Source: UBA7672 sp041166025
Lineage (GTDB): Bacteria > Pseudomonadota > Alphaproteobacteria > Caulobacterales > Hyphomonadaceae
Length of the DNA stretch: 64,000 nt
Reading direction: 5' to 3'
Assembly: GCA_041166025.1 (NCBI GenBank)
Contig: JBEAMJ010000037.1
Span: 1 to 64,000 of the forward strand
Every line of letters starts with the position of its first letter. Position 1 is the first letter of the stretch. Position numbers and translations under genes: made by a program. Of the stretch, positions 1 through 8,319 are shown in pieces. The notes below the pieces were generated by a model that worked only from the letters and a program-made list of their open reading frames with translations, was not told the origin of the DNA and searched no databases.

Positions 1-178
1 GGGGCTGCGCAAGGCGCCGTCCCGCAATGCGCTGGGGGCGATCCATCTCGAGATTCCGGTGGAGGGGGATCGCCTGGTGACCATCGCGCTTGAGGGGAAG
101 TATCCAGTCGATTTCGTGGCGATGCAGGCGTTCAAGTCGGTGCCGGGCGTGAACCGGGTGCGGCCAGCGGCAGCGTGA
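1..178 (+). CDS. dnaE: C-terminal end of probable DNA polymerase III alpha subunit (partial)
   Basis: Only the last 58 codons are in the window, open from base 2 and ending with TGA at 176-178. The peptide ends in a segment of the form KYPVDFVAMQAFKSVPGV followed by a short tail. This resembles the extreme C-terminus of alphaproteobacterial DnaE, where a beta-rich domain ends in an LPGRY...AIPGV-like motif. DnaE is the replicative polymerase subunit, and in many alphaproteobacteria it lies just upstream of rpsB, as here. The call rests on this short tail and on synteny, so another protein ending in a similar fold cannot be excluded. An 8-bp hairpin starts six bases after the stop. Confidence 0.5.
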   Translation, partial: GLRKAPSRNALGAIHLEIPVEGDRLVTIALEGKYPVDFVAMQAFKSVPGVNRVRPAAA

Positions 179-183
179 GACAT

Positions 184-205
184 CCACCGGCGTTGAGGCC
201 GGTGG
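184..205 (+). terminator. Strong hairpin right after the dnaE stop, without a T tract
   Basis: CCACCGGC at 184-191 pairs perfectly with GCCGGTGG at 198-205 around a six-base loop. It lies six bases after the stop codon at 176-178. There is no run of T, so it may be a 3'-end stabiliser or part of a longer structured RNA rather than a classical intrinsic terminator. A second, competing hairpin uses CACCGC (207-212) and GCGGTG (220-225). Confidence 0.45.
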
Positions 206-821
206 TCACCGCCGGGAATGCGGTGGTCCTGAGCCCCAAAAGCAGGGCCCCGTGTGGTGAGACGCCTCTGCAGCGAGGCTTGAGCTACCGGTCGAGAAGA
301 TGGCCTGCAGCTCACCCTCGCCCCGGCAGGGCTTGGTGCAATGGCACGCAAACAGCGGCGATTCTCGACCGCCTGATGACGCCTTGTCCCGGCCTTGCCT
401 GCAACCGCGGTCCCTGGCGCCGTTCACGAGGCTCTTCACGCTCGCCTGGGTCCACCTCCCGCGCCGTTGAGCCATGTTTGGCTGGCCTCCCATGCGGAAT
501 GGAGCGGCAGTCATCGCAATGGTTCGCGAGCGCGTGGGGGCAAGTGATCTGGGACCAGCAGAAGCCAGGCGCGCAAGTTATTGAAAATATTCACGATACC
601 TCGAAAAGCCTGCGGACAGAATCGGCGCGTTGGCCAACCTTGTGTTGTGAGAATTGACACCGGCAGTCTTCAGTAACGCTGCAGTGTTCGCACCGCGATC
701 GCGTCCCCCCGGACACAATCGTGCCTTCGGCGCCCTCGCTCGCCTCCGCCCATTCACCCCCTTTCAGGGGTAGGACGATCTGGGGCGATCGCCAGTTGCT
801 GATGGGAGAGCTGGCCTACCC
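206..821. other. Long non-coding gap between dnaE and rpsB with RNA-like secondary structure
   Basis: No open frame here looks like a protein. The stretch holds several inverted repeats: 207-212 with 220-225; GCCTC 264-268 with GAGGC 275-279; and CGGTCGAGAA 289-298 with TTCTCGACCG 362-371. Inside the last pair, the TGCA and CCCT segments can extend the helix. This could be a small RNA gene or a processed leader. I do not recognise 6S, SRP, RNase P, tmRNA or a known riboswitch core in it. A TTGACA hexamer lies at 654-659 but has no convincing partner. The half from about 380 to 820 shows nothing else. Confidence 0.4.
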
Positions 822-849
822 TTGCCGGGGCTGGAAATACGGGTATAAG
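822..849 (+). promoter_or_regulatory. Candidate sigma-70-type promoter for rpsB-tsf
   Basis: A TTGCCG hexamer (822-827) is separated by 16 bases from TATAAG (844-849). Both are close to the alphaproteobacterial housekeeping consensus. The predicted start near 856 would give an rpsB leader of roughly 80 bases. This is the best match in the gap, but it was found by eye only. Confidence 0.5.
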
Positions 850-934
850 CCGCGCCATTCCGACACGCGGACCCATTCCGGTGCGGGCGCAAGCCTGTTC
901 TGTCCGCGGCGGCCAACCGGATCAGGAGACTAGA

Positions 935-1711
935 TTGGCACTTCCCGACTTTTCTATGCGTCAATTGCTCGAGGCAGGCGCACACTTCGGACACCAGGTT
1001 CATCGCTGGAACCCCAAGATGAAGGGGTTCATCTTCGGGGAACGGTCCGGCATCCACATCATCGATCTTTCGCAGTCCGTACCGCTGCTCCACCAGGCGC
1101 TGGTGAAGGTCCGCGAGACGGCGGCTAAGGGCGGGCGAGTGCTGTTCGTCGGCACCAAGCGCCAGGCCGCCGACGCGATCGCGGAGGCCGCCGGCCGCTG
1201 CGCGCAGTATTTCATGAACGATCGCTGGCTGGGCGGCACGCTGACCAACTGGGCGACGGTTTCCAACTCAATCAAGCGCTTGCGTGAACTCGACGAGATT
1301 CTGCAGTCGGGCGGCGAGACTGGCCTCACCAAGAAGGAATTGTTGGGGCTGCAGCGTGAGCAGCAGAAGCTGCAGCGTACGCTCGGCGGCATCCGCAACA
1401 TGGGCGGCCTGCCGGACCTCATGTTCGTGATCGACACCAACAAGGAAGCGATCGCTGTCAAGGAAGCCCGCAAGCTCGGCATTCCGGTCGTCGCGATCAT
1501 CGACACGAACTGCGACCCGCAGGAAGTCGACTTCCCGATCCCGGGAAATGACGACGCCGCTCGCGCGATCCAGCTCTACTGCAATCTCATCGCCGATGCG
1601 GTGCTCGATGGCATGGCGGATTCCTCGATGGCGTCGGGTGAAGACGTTGGCGCACGCGCCGAAGTCAGCGAACCGGCGCTGGCCGCAACTGTGACCGCCG
1701 ACGCTCAGTAA
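935..1711 (+). CDS. rpsB: 30S ribosomal protein S2
   Basis: S2 is an essential protein of the small ribosomal subunit, needed to dock S1 and bind mRNA. The 258-residue product starts LPDFSMRQLLEAG and carries HFGHQ...RWNPKM early and the IDTNCDP motif near the middle, all typical of S2. I place the start at TTG 935, because AGGAG at 924-928 sits six bases upstream and family members begin at this point (MALPDFSMRQ). A longer in-frame extension to 881 has no support. The C-terminus has the acidic, alanine-rich tail common in alphaproteobacteria. tsf follows after 120 bases, the usual rpsB-tsf pairing. Confidence 0.97.
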   Translation: MALPDFSMRQLLEAGAHFGHQVHRWNPKMKGFIFGERSGIHIIDLSQSVPLLHQALVKVRETAAKGGRVLFVGTKRQAADAIAEAAGRCAQYFMNDRWLGGTLTNWATVSNSIKRLRELDEILQSGGETGLTKKELLGLQREQQKLQRTLGGIRNMGGLPDLMFVIDTNKEAIAVKEARKLGIPVVAIIDTNCDPQEVDFPIPGNDDAARAIQLYCNLIADAVLDGMADSSMASGEDVGARAEVSEPALAATVTADAQ

Positions 1712-1831
1712 CCGCTTGCGCGGACATGCCGGCGACAAAGTGCGCCGGCAGGTTCGCAGCGGACAGTAAACAACAGCCTGTCGAGCGCGGCTTCCAGCTG
1801 CGTGCGCAGGAATACGTTCAGGAGACATGAC

Positions 1832-2761
1832 ATGGCTGAGATCAGCGCTGCGCTCGTGAAACAGCTGCGCGAAATGACCGGCGCAGGCCTGATGGACTGC
1901 AAGAAGGCGCTCACGGAGAACAATGGCGACCTCGAAGCAGCAGCCGACTGGCTGCGCGCCAAGGGTATCCTCAAGGCCGCCAAGAAGGCCGATCGTGTTG
2001 CGGCAGAAGGCCTGGTGGGCCTTGTCGTTTCGGGAACCTCGGCCGCAGTGGTGGAGGTCAACTCGGAAACCGACTTCGTCGCCCGCAATCCCGAATTTCA
2101 GCAGGCCGTGCGGGTCATCGCAGACACGGCGCTGAATAATGGCGGCGATCCTGAGAAAACGCTGCATGCGGCCGCGCCCGCGGGCGGAACTGTCGGCGAG
2201 ATGCTTGTCGGGCTCGTGGCGAAGATCGGCGAGAACATGACGCTGCGCCGCGCCGCCGCACTCTCGGTGAGCGATGGCGTGGTTGCGCCCTATGTGCACA
2301 ACACGGCCGCGGACGGCATGGGCAAGATCGGTGTGTTGGTCGCGCTCGAATCGACGGGCGACAAGTCGCGGCTCATGGATCTCGGCCGCAAGGTTGCTAT
2401 GCACGTTGCTTCGGCCAAGCCGCTGGCGGCTACGACGGCGGAACTCGACCCGAAAGTGGTCGAAAAGGAAAAGCAGATCCTGACTGAGCAGGCCAAGGAA
2501 TCGGGCAAGCCAGCCAACGTCATCGAGAAGATGGTCGAAGGCCGGATTCGCAAGTTCTATCAGGAATCAGTGCTGGTGGAGCAGGCGTTCGTTATGGACC
2601 CGGACGTCACAGTCGGCGGCTTCATCGAAAAGCACGCCAAGGAGTTCGGCGTCCCTGTGAAACTCAAGGGCTTTGTGCGCTACGAGGTCGGCGAGGGCAT
2701 CGAGAAGGTCGCTTCCGATTTTGCAGCGGAAGTTGCCTCTTTCGCCAAGCCGAAAGAGTAA
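1832..2761 (+). CDS. tsf: Translation elongation factor Ts
   Basis: EF-Ts is the guanine-nucleotide exchange factor that recycles EF-Tu-GDP. The 309-residue protein has the N-terminal UBA-like segment (about residues 5-40, with the signature REMTGAGLMDCKKAL) and the TDFVARN motif (80-86) that inserts into the EF-Tu nucleotide site. The core dimerisation repeats follow. The start ATG 1832 has GGAG at 1821-1824 and matches family N-termini (MAEIS). An upstream in-frame start ten codons earlier lacks support. The gene forms a pair with rpsB. Confidence 0.98.
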   Translation: MAEISAALVKQLREMTGAGLMDCKKALTENNGDLEAAADWLRAKGILKAAKKADRVAAEGLVGLVVSGTSAAVVEVNSETDFVARNPEFQQAVRVIADTALNNGGDPEKTLHAAAPAGGTVGEMLVGLVAKIGENMTLRRAAALSVSDGVVAPYVHNTAADGMGKIGVLVALESTGDKSRLMDLGRKVAMHVASAKPLAATTAELDPKVVEKEKQILTEQAKESGKPANVIEKMVEGRIRKFYQESVLVEQAFVMDPDVTVGGFIEKHAKEFGVPVKLKGFVRYEVGEGIEKVASDFAAEVASFAKPKE

Positions 2762-2798
2762 AGCCTTTGCGGAATCCGCGATTTCGCGGGTAGAGTCT

Positions 2799-2830
2799 GG
2801 CGGCCCGGCGTGTGATGCGTCCGGGCCGTC
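2799..2830 (+). terminator. GC-rich hairpin between tsf and pyrH
   Basis: CGGCCCGG at 2801-2808 pairs perfectly with CCGGGCCG at 2821-2828, and one or two flanking pairs can extend it. A smaller hairpin, CCGCG/CGCGG, precedes it at 2776-2789. No T run follows, so it may attenuate rather than end transcription of rpsB-tsf into pyrH. Confidence 0.4.
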
Positions 2831-2857
2831 CACGCAAAGGACGGTGAGGTAGGACAA

Positions 2858-3586
2858 ATGGCTGACCAGCTGAAATACAAGCGCGTCCTGCTGAAGATTT
2901 CGGGCGAAGCCCTGATGGGGGATCAGGGTTACGGCATCGATGTTCCGGCTGTCACCAAGTACGCCGAGGAGATCAAGAGCGCTATCGAGCTGGGCTGCCA
3001 GATCTGCCTTGTGATCGGCGGCGGAAACATCTGGCGCGGCAAGTGGGGCGTGGACGCCGGCATGGAGCGCGCCCAGGCCGACCATATGGGCATGCTAGCG
3101 ACCGTGATGAACGCGCTGGTGATGCAGAATTCTCTGGAGAGCATCGGCGTCCCGACGCGGGTGCAATCTGGTATCTCGATGATGTCGATCGCCGAGCCGT
3201 TCATCCGGCGCCGGGCCATCCGCCACATGGAGAAGGGGCGCGTGGTGATATTTGCGGCGGGCACGGGCAATCCGTTCTTCACGACCGACACAGGCGCAGC
3301 GCTCCGAGCGGCGGAGATGAACTGCGATGCGATGCTGAAGGGCACCCAGGTCGACGGCGTCTACACGGCTGATCCGAAGCTGGATTCCGAAGCGACGCGC
3401 TTCGACACGCTCGATTACATGGAAGTGCTCTCGAAGGAGCTGAAGGTGATGGACGCCACCGCCGTAAGCCTTCTCAAGGAAAACAAGATCCCGATTGTCG
3501 TCTTCCGCATCCGGGACAAGGGCGGCCTGAAGAACGTCCTGACCGGGCAGGGCAAGTCGACCGTGATCGGCGGCAAGACAAAATAG
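2858..3586 (+). CDS. pyrH: UMP kinase
   Basis: This cytosolic enzyme phosphorylates UMP to UDP with ATP and controls pyrimidine nucleotide supply. The 242-residue product belongs to the amino-acid-kinase fold. It has the N-terminal phosphate-binding LLKISGEALMG (11-21), the glycine-rich GGGNIWRG (54-61), and the conserved GTGNPFFTTDTAA-like segment around residues 137-150. Length and motifs match bacterial PyrH, not eukaryotic-type UMP/CMP kinase. The start ATG 2858 follows GAGGTAGGA. It lies in the conserved rpsB-tsf-pyrH-frr order and is separated from frr by only 12 bases. Confidence 0.98.
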   Translation: MADQLKYKRVLLKISGEALMGDQGYGIDVPAVTKYAEEIKSAIELGCQICLVIGGGNIWRGKWGVDAGMERAQADHMGMLATVMNALVMQNSLESIGVPTRVQSGISMMSIAEPFIRRRAIRHMEKGRVVIFAAGTGNPFFTTDTGAALRAAEMNCDAMLKGTQVDGVYTADPKLDSEATRFDTLDYMEVLSKELKVMDATAVSLLKENKIPIVVFRIRDKGGLKNVLTGQGKSTVIGGKTK

Positions 3587-3598
3587 GAGAGGCGCAAG

Positions 3599-4159
3599 AT
3601 GCCCGAGACATTCGACCTCAAGGCGATCGAGAAGCGGATGGACGGCGCCATTGCGGCGCTGAAGACGGAGTTCACCGGGCTGCGCACGGGCCGCGCATCT
3701 GTGCACTTGCTAGATACGATCTCGGTCATGGCCTATGGCTCGCTGATGCCGCTGAACCAGGTAGCGTCGGTGGCGGCGTCGGACGCGCGCATGCTGACGG
3801 TGAGCGTCTGGGACAAGAGCCTCGTGGGCGCAACCGATCGCGCTATCCGCGAGGCTCCGCTTGGTCTAAACCCGATCACGGACGGGCAGACGCTGCGCAT
3901 ACCGATCCCGCCGCTGTCCGAAGAGCGCCGCAAGGAGCTGCAGAAACTGGCGGGTCAGTTCGCGGAAAGCGCGCGGGTGGCCGTGCGAAATGTTCGGCGC
4001 GACGGCATGGAGCTGATCAAGCGGCTCGAGAAGGCGCACGAGATGAGCGAGGACCAGGCCAAGGCCCGGTCCAACGACGTGCAGAAGGCGACCGACCACC
4101 ACATCAAGACGATCGACGACCTGCTGAAGCACAAAGCCGAAGAGATCATGCAGGTGTGA
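3599..4159 (+). CDS. frr: Ribosome recycling factor
   Basis: RRF, with EF-G, splits post-termination ribosomes. The 186-residue length is exact for the family. The sequence contains the conserved TEFTGLRTGRAS segment (about 21-32) of domain I and the ending typical of the long three-helix bundle (KATDHHIKTIDDLLKHKAEEI). The start ATG 3599 follows TAGGAGAGG. The stop overlaps the GTG start of uppS by four bases (GTGA), which suggests translational coupling of the downstream lipid genes. Confidence 0.98.
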   Translation: MPETFDLKAIEKRMDGAIAALKTEFTGLRTGRASVHLLDTISVMAYGSLMPLNQVASVAASDARMLTVSVWDKSLVGATDRAIREAPLGLNPITDGQTLRIPIPPLSEERRKELQKLAGQFAESARVAVRNVRRDGMELIKRLEKAHEMSEDQAKARSNDVQKATDHHIKTIDDLLKHKAEEIMQV

Positions 4160-4908
4160 GCGAGCCGCAACCCTCCTCACTGGAAGCGGATGTTGCGACC
4201 TTGCGGTTGCCGCCGAAGCATGTCGCCATCATCATGGACGGCAATGGCCGGTGGGCGAAGGCGCGCGGACTGCCGCGCGCGCTTGGCCACCGGGAGGGCG
4301 TGGAGGCGCTGCGGCGGGCCGTGGAGGCGAGCCGCGAGCTGGGGCTGGCGCATCTATCGGTCTATGCGTTCTCAACGGAGAACTGGAATCGGCCGCAGAC
4401 CGAGATCGACGCGCTGTTCGACCTGTTGCGGATGTTCGTCAAACGCGATCTCGCGCGGCTGCATCGAGACGGCGTGCGGATCCGGATCATCGGTTCGCGC
4501 GAAGGGCTGAGCGAGGACCTGCTCGAGCTGATTGATGAAGCGGTGAGTACGACACGCAACAACGCGCGGTTAACGCTCAACATCGCGTTCAACTATGGCG
4601 GACGGGGCGAGCTCGTCGCGGCGATGCGCGAGATTGCGCGGCGGGTCGAGGCGGGCACGCTCAAACCGAACGAAATCGACGAAGCGATGATTTCCCGCAC
4701 GATCTGGACGGCGGAATCGCCGGATCCGGACCTCGTCATCCGCACGAGTGGCGAAGTGCGGCTAAGCAATTTCCTGCTCTGGAGCGGGGCGTATGCAGAG
4801 CTGATGTTCATCAACCAGCTGTGGCCCGATTTTACCAAGGAGAGCCTCGAGAAGGCGATCGATGCGTTCAGACGCCGCGACAGACGATTTGGCGGCCTCG
4901 GCGCCTGA
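4156..4908 (+). CDS. uppS: Undecaprenyl diphosphate synthase (cis-prenyltransferase)
   Basis: The enzyme condenses isopentenyl diphosphates onto FPP to make C55-PP, the carrier lipid for peptidoglycan and O-antigen. The 250-residue product has the signature HVAIIMDGNGRWAK with catalytic Asp28. It also has the FSTENW segment near residue 73 and RTSGEVRLSNFLLW near residues 195-208, where the family motif is usually SGEQRLSNF. A Q-to-V change there is a small oddity but leaves the Arg and Ser contacts. The GTG start overlaps frr, and the coding end overlaps cdsA by 47 bases. Confidence 0.96.
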   Translation: MSEPQPSSLEADVATLRLPPKHVAIIMDGNGRWAKARGLPRALGHREGVEALRRAVEASRELGLAHLSVYAFSTENWNRPQTEIDALFDLLRMFVKRDLARLHRDGVRIRIIGSREGLSEDLLELIDEAVSTTRNNARLTLNIAFNYGGRGELVAAMREIARRVEAGTLKPNEIDEAMISRTIWTAESPDPDLVIRTSGEVRLSNFLLWSGAYAELMFINQLWPDFTKESLEKAIDAFRRRDRRFGGLGA

Positions 4909-5752
4909 GGGCGGTCCGAAGGGCGGCGGGCGGCGCGAGATCATTCTCCGCGTCGTGAGCGCGCTCGTGCTTGCTCCGCTGGGCGTCTTGGCGGTGTGGG
5001 CAGGGGGCGTGTGGCTGCTCGTGGCCACGGCCGCGTGCGGCGTGGTAGCGGCATTCGAGTGGACCCGCATGGCCTCGCAGGCGGAACAGGGCTGGGTGCG
5101 CTGGGCGCAGTATGCAGCGCTTGGATTGACGGCGGCGGCGGCCGTGATGCTGGCAACGCGCGGTATCGAGACTGTGGCCCTTGCGGCGCTGGCTGGATGT
5201 GCGGTGGCGAGCGTAATGGCTATGATCGGCAAGGGCTCGATCAGCTCTATGGCGTTCGGGGCGATCTACACCAGTCTGCCCTTCGGTTGTTTCGTATGGA
5301 TCCGCGAGATGAACCCGGATGGACAGGTGTTGCTTCTGTCGATCCTGGCGATCGTCGTGACCACTGATGTGGGCGCCTACTTCGCCGGGCGTGGGTTTGG
5401 TGGGCCTTTGCTAAGTCCCAAGGACAGTCCCAACAAGACGTGGACCGGGGCCATCGGCGCGTTGGTGTGCGCGGGGCTGGCGGGAGCGGCAGTTGCGCGT
5501 GCGGGCGGCGGCGATTTCTTCCACTGGCTGATGTTCGGCCTGGCGCTGTCGGTCGTCGCGCAGCTGGGCGATCTACTAGAGTCGCGGTTCAAGCGCCTCT
5601 ACGGGGTGAAGGACACGTCCGGGCTGTTGCCTGGGCATGGAGGCGTGTTGGATCGGCTGGACGGGCTGATGGCGGCGACTGTTGCAGCGGCGCTGATCAT
5701 CCGGTTCGTGCCTGCGCTGGCGCCCTCGCTCTCGCATGCGGGCGCGCCATGA
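4862..5752 (+). CDS. cdsA: Phosphatidate cytidylyltransferase (CDP-diacylglycerol synthase)
   Basis: This integral inner-membrane enzyme makes CDP-diacylglycerol from CTP and phosphatidic acid, the branch point of phospholipid synthesis. The 296-residue product has about eight hydrophobic helices beginning near residue 27. The diagnostic signature is at 241-267 (SRFKRLYGVKD...GHGGVLDRLD), and an SPNKTWTGA motif precedes it. The ATG at 4862 lies 47 bases inside uppS with a purine-rich stretch before it. A later start would shorten only the non-conserved cytosolic tail, so the exact start is uncertain. The stop overlaps the dxr ATG (ATGA). Confidence 0.95.
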   Translation: MRSDAATDDLAASAPEGGPKGGGRREIILRVVSALVLAPLGVLAVWAGGVWLLVATAACGVVAAFEWTRMASQAEQGWVRWAQYAALGLTAAAAVMLATRGIETVALAALAGCAVASVMAMIGKGSISSMAFGAIYTSLPFGCFVWIREMNPDGQVLLLSILAIVVTTDVGAYFAGRGFGGPLLSPKDSPNKTWTGAIGALVCAGLAGAAVARAGGGDFFHWLMFGLALSVVAQLGDLLESRFKRLYGVKDTSGLLPGHGGVLDRLDGLMAATVAAALIIRFVPALAPSLSHAGAP

Positions 5753-6933
5753 CGGGCCCAGTGAGAGTGTCTGTCCTTGGCGCATCGGGATCGATCGGCG
5801 CATCAGCCCTCGATGTGATTGCCAACGGTGGAGAGGGTTCTCCAGATTTCTCGGTGGTCGCGCTGACGGCGCACAGGAATGTCGGCGTGCTGGCCGCCGC
5901 TGCCAAGCGTGTGCGCGCCGAGATCGCGGTGGTGGCGGACGAGGCCTGCTATGGCGAGCTCAAAAGCGCGCTGGCGGGATCAGGCGTCGAGGCCGCTGCG
6001 GGCGATGCGGCGATCGCCGGGGCGGGCGCACGGAAGGCCGATGTCGTCGTTGCAGGGATCGTGGGCATCGCCGGCCTCCCCGCCACCCTGGCCGCCGTGC
6101 GGCAGGGGGCGAGTGTGGCCCTGGCCAATAAGGAGAGCATGGTGTGCGCCGGTGCGCTGCTGCGCGCCGAGGCAGGGCGAAGCGGCGCGCGGCTGTTGCC
6201 GATCGATTCTGAACATAACGCCATCTTCCAGGTGCTCGACAGGCCCGAACGGGTCGAGAAGCTGATCCTGACCGCGTCAGGGGGACCTTTCAGGTCGGCC
6301 AGCCTGAAGGATATGGCGGCGGCTACACCGGAACAGGCCTGCGCCCATCCCAACTGGGACATGGGGGCCAAGATTTCAGTCGACAGCGCCACGATGATGA
6401 ACAAGGGGCTGGAGCTGATTGAGGCATCCTATCTGTTCGATGTGCCGGAATCGCAGATCGACGTGTTGATCCACCCCCAGTCCATTATCCATAGCCTCGT
6501 CGCTTATGACGACGGATCAGTGCTGGCCCAGCTTGGGTTGCCTGACATGCGGACCCCCATCTCCTATGCACTCTCCTGGCCACGCCGAATGCCCCTGCCG
6601 GGGCTGGAGCGCCTTGATCTCGCCAAGATCGGAAGGCTGGATTTCCTGCCTCCGGACCTCGATCGCTTCCCGGCATTAAGGCTTGCCAGAGAAGCGGTTT
6701 CCGCGGGGGGAGGCGCGCCGATCGTGCTCAACGGTGCAAATGAGGTTGCAGTGGCGGCCTTCTTGCAGCGACATGTTGGTTTCTTGACGATTTCCGAAGT
6801 GGCAGGGCAGGTGCTTGAAGAGTTTCTCCGAAACCCGACTGCACGCGCCGAGCCTTCCGCGTTCGACGATGTATTCGCTATCGACCGGTGGGCGCGTGCT
6901 CGAACGCGCGAAATGCTTCGCCTGGCAGCATGA
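5749..6933 (+). CDS. dxr: 1-deoxy-D-xylulose 5-phosphate reductoisomerase
   Basis: Dxr converts DXP to MEP with NADPH and divalent metal, the committing step of the non-mevalonate isoprenoid pathway. It therefore supplies uppS upstream. The 394-residue product begins with a Rossmann GASGSIG (11-17). It also carries ANKESMVCAG, the metal-binding SEHNAIFQ, SVDSATMMNKGLE and IHPQSIIHS motifs. I chose ATG 5749, which overlaps the cdsA stop as ATGA. The frame is open for a further 300 bases upstream, but that part is antisense-like sequence inside cdsA. Confidence 0.97.
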   Translation: MTGPVRVSVLGASGSIGASALDVIANGGEGSPDFSVVALTAHRNVGVLAAAAKRVRAEIAVVADEACYGELKSALAGSGVEAAAGDAAIAGAGARKADVVVAGIVGIAGLPATLAAVRQGASVALANKESMVCAGALLRAEAGRSGARLLPIDSEHNAIFQVLDRPERVEKLILTASGGPFRSASLKDMAAATPEQACAHPNWDMGAKISVDSATMMNKGLELIEASYLFDVPESQIDVLIHPQSIIHSLVAYDDGSVLAQLGLPDMRTPISYALSWPRRMPLPGLERLDLAKIGRLDFLPPDLDRFPALRLAREAVSAGGGAPIVLNGANEVAVAAFLQRHVGFLTISEVAGQVLEEFLRNPTARAEPSAFDDVFAIDRWARARTREMLRLAA

Positions 6934-6969
6934 TCGCCGGGACCATCGAACCTTGAAGGGCGCGTACTG

Positions 6970-8226
6970 ATGGAAACGATCCTCTGGGTTCTGCCTTACG
7001 CACCGCTTTTCCTCCTTGTCATTTCGCTGGTCATCACGGTCCACGAGCTGGGCCACTACTGGGTCGGGCGTTGGTTTGGTGCGGCGGCCGAGTCATTCGC
7101 CATTGGCTTTGGCAAACCGATCTGGGAAGTACGGGATCGGCGCGGAACGCGCTGGCGCATCAACTGGATCCCGCTCGGCGGCTTCGTGAAGTTCGTTGGA
7201 GAGGCGCAACTTGCGCAGGACGTGACTTCCGACCAGCCGCCGACGGTTGAGACCGAAGAACAGCGGGCGCAGCTGGCAAAGGCGCATCGTCCAGCCGCTG
7301 CCGTCGAGGGCGTCGAGACGACGCTGTATGAGGATCAGGTTCTCGTCGGCAAGCCCTACACGCTGCTCAACCCGTGGCAGCGGATCGCGGTGTCACTCGG
7401 CGGGCCGTTCGCGAACTTCATCTTTGCGATCTTAGCATTCGCGACTATCGGCTACACGCACGGCGTGCCCGAAGCGAAGGAAGTCTATGTGACCGGTGTG
7501 GTCGCAGGCAGCGCAGCGGAACGCGCGGGCTTCCAGCCCGGAGATGTCGTGCTGCAGGCCGGTCCCCGTGTTGTGCAGACCGGGCAGGATGTTGTTTCGG
7601 CGACGCAGCTGAGCGCGGGCGAAGACGTCATATATCGTGTCCGCCGGGGTGCAGAGGAGCTGACGCTGGTTGCCGCGCCGGTCGAAAGCGAGATCCGTGA
7701 CGAAACGCTGCGGATGAAGCAGAAGGTCGGTCGCGTCGGGATCGAGATTGCCCAGCGCGACAGCTCGATGCGTGGTTTGAACCCGGTTGAGGCGCTTGGT
7801 CATGGCGTCTATCGGACGACCGATGCGATTGGCCAGACCCTAAACGTGCTGCGCCGGCTGGTCACGGGCAAGGAGGGGATCGACAAGCTTTCTGGCCCGG
7901 TGGGCATCCTGCACCTCACCGGCGGGGTCACCGAAGCCACCATGAAGCAGGAAGATGTCAGTTTCGGCGAGAAGATGAACCAGCTCTTCTGGATGCTTTT
8001 CCAGCTGGCCGCGCTGCTGTCGGTGGGAATCGGCTTCTTTAACCTTTTGCCGCTTCCCGTGCTGGACGGGGGCGCCGTGATGATGCACCTGGCCGAGGGC
8101 GTGACCGGAAAACCCCTGCCAGAGAAGGTTCAGAGTGCTGGACTGACAATCGGGCTTGTGTGTCTCGTCGGCTTTGCTCTGGTGGTCACACTGCAGGATG
8201 TCTTCCGGCTCAGCGGGGGGAGTTGA
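6970..8226 (+). CDS. rseP: Site-2 intramembrane zinc metalloprotease RseP
   Basis: RseP-type proteases cut membrane-embedded anti-sigma factors and signal peptides within the inner membrane. The 418-residue protein starts with a transmembrane helix carrying the zinc motif HELGH (25-29). A PDZ domain follows (about 160-250), and the third zinc ligand is in NLLPLPVLDGG near residue 366, inside a C-terminal helix pair. The length is close to the E. coli protein's 450, with only one obvious PDZ domain. The placement between dxr and bamA is the conserved envelope order. The start ATG 6970 follows GAAGGG. Confidence 0.96.
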   Translation: METILWVLPYAPLFLLVISLVITVHELGHYWVGRWFGAAAESFAIGFGKPIWEVRDRRGTRWRINWIPLGGFVKFVGEAQLAQDVTSDQPPTVETEEQRAQLAKAHRPAAAVEGVETTLYEDQVLVGKPYTLLNPWQRIAVSLGGPFANFIFAILAFATIGYTHGVPEAKEVYVTGVVAGSAAERAGFQPGDVVLQAGPRVVQTGQDVVSATQLSAGEDVIYRVRRGAEELTLVAAPVESEIRDETLRMKQKVGRVGIEIAQRDSSMRGLNPVEALGHGVYRTTDAIGQTLNVLRRLVTGKEGIDKLSGPVGILHLTGGVTEATMKQEDVSFGEKMNQLFWMLFQLAALLSVGIGFFNLLPLPVLDGGAVMMHLAEGVTGKPLPEKVQSAGLTIGLVCLVGFALVVTLQDVFRLSGGS

Positions 8227-8319
8227 GGTTTCCCGCGGCATGTAGTTGTAAGGCGAGCCCAGAAGTCCGCGACAAGCGGGCCGGGGCGCGATGGTAAGTT
8301 AGTCGTACGAGGGGTTTTG

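Noticed and set aside
175..657. A 160-codon + strand frame after dnaE
   Set aside because: Composition is Arg/Pro/Ser-rich and shapeless, there is no ribosome-binding site, and it runs across several strong hairpins.
654..659. TTGACA as the rpsB -35 box
   Set aside because: No acceptable -10 hexamer lies at 16-18 bases; the pair at 822-849 fits better.
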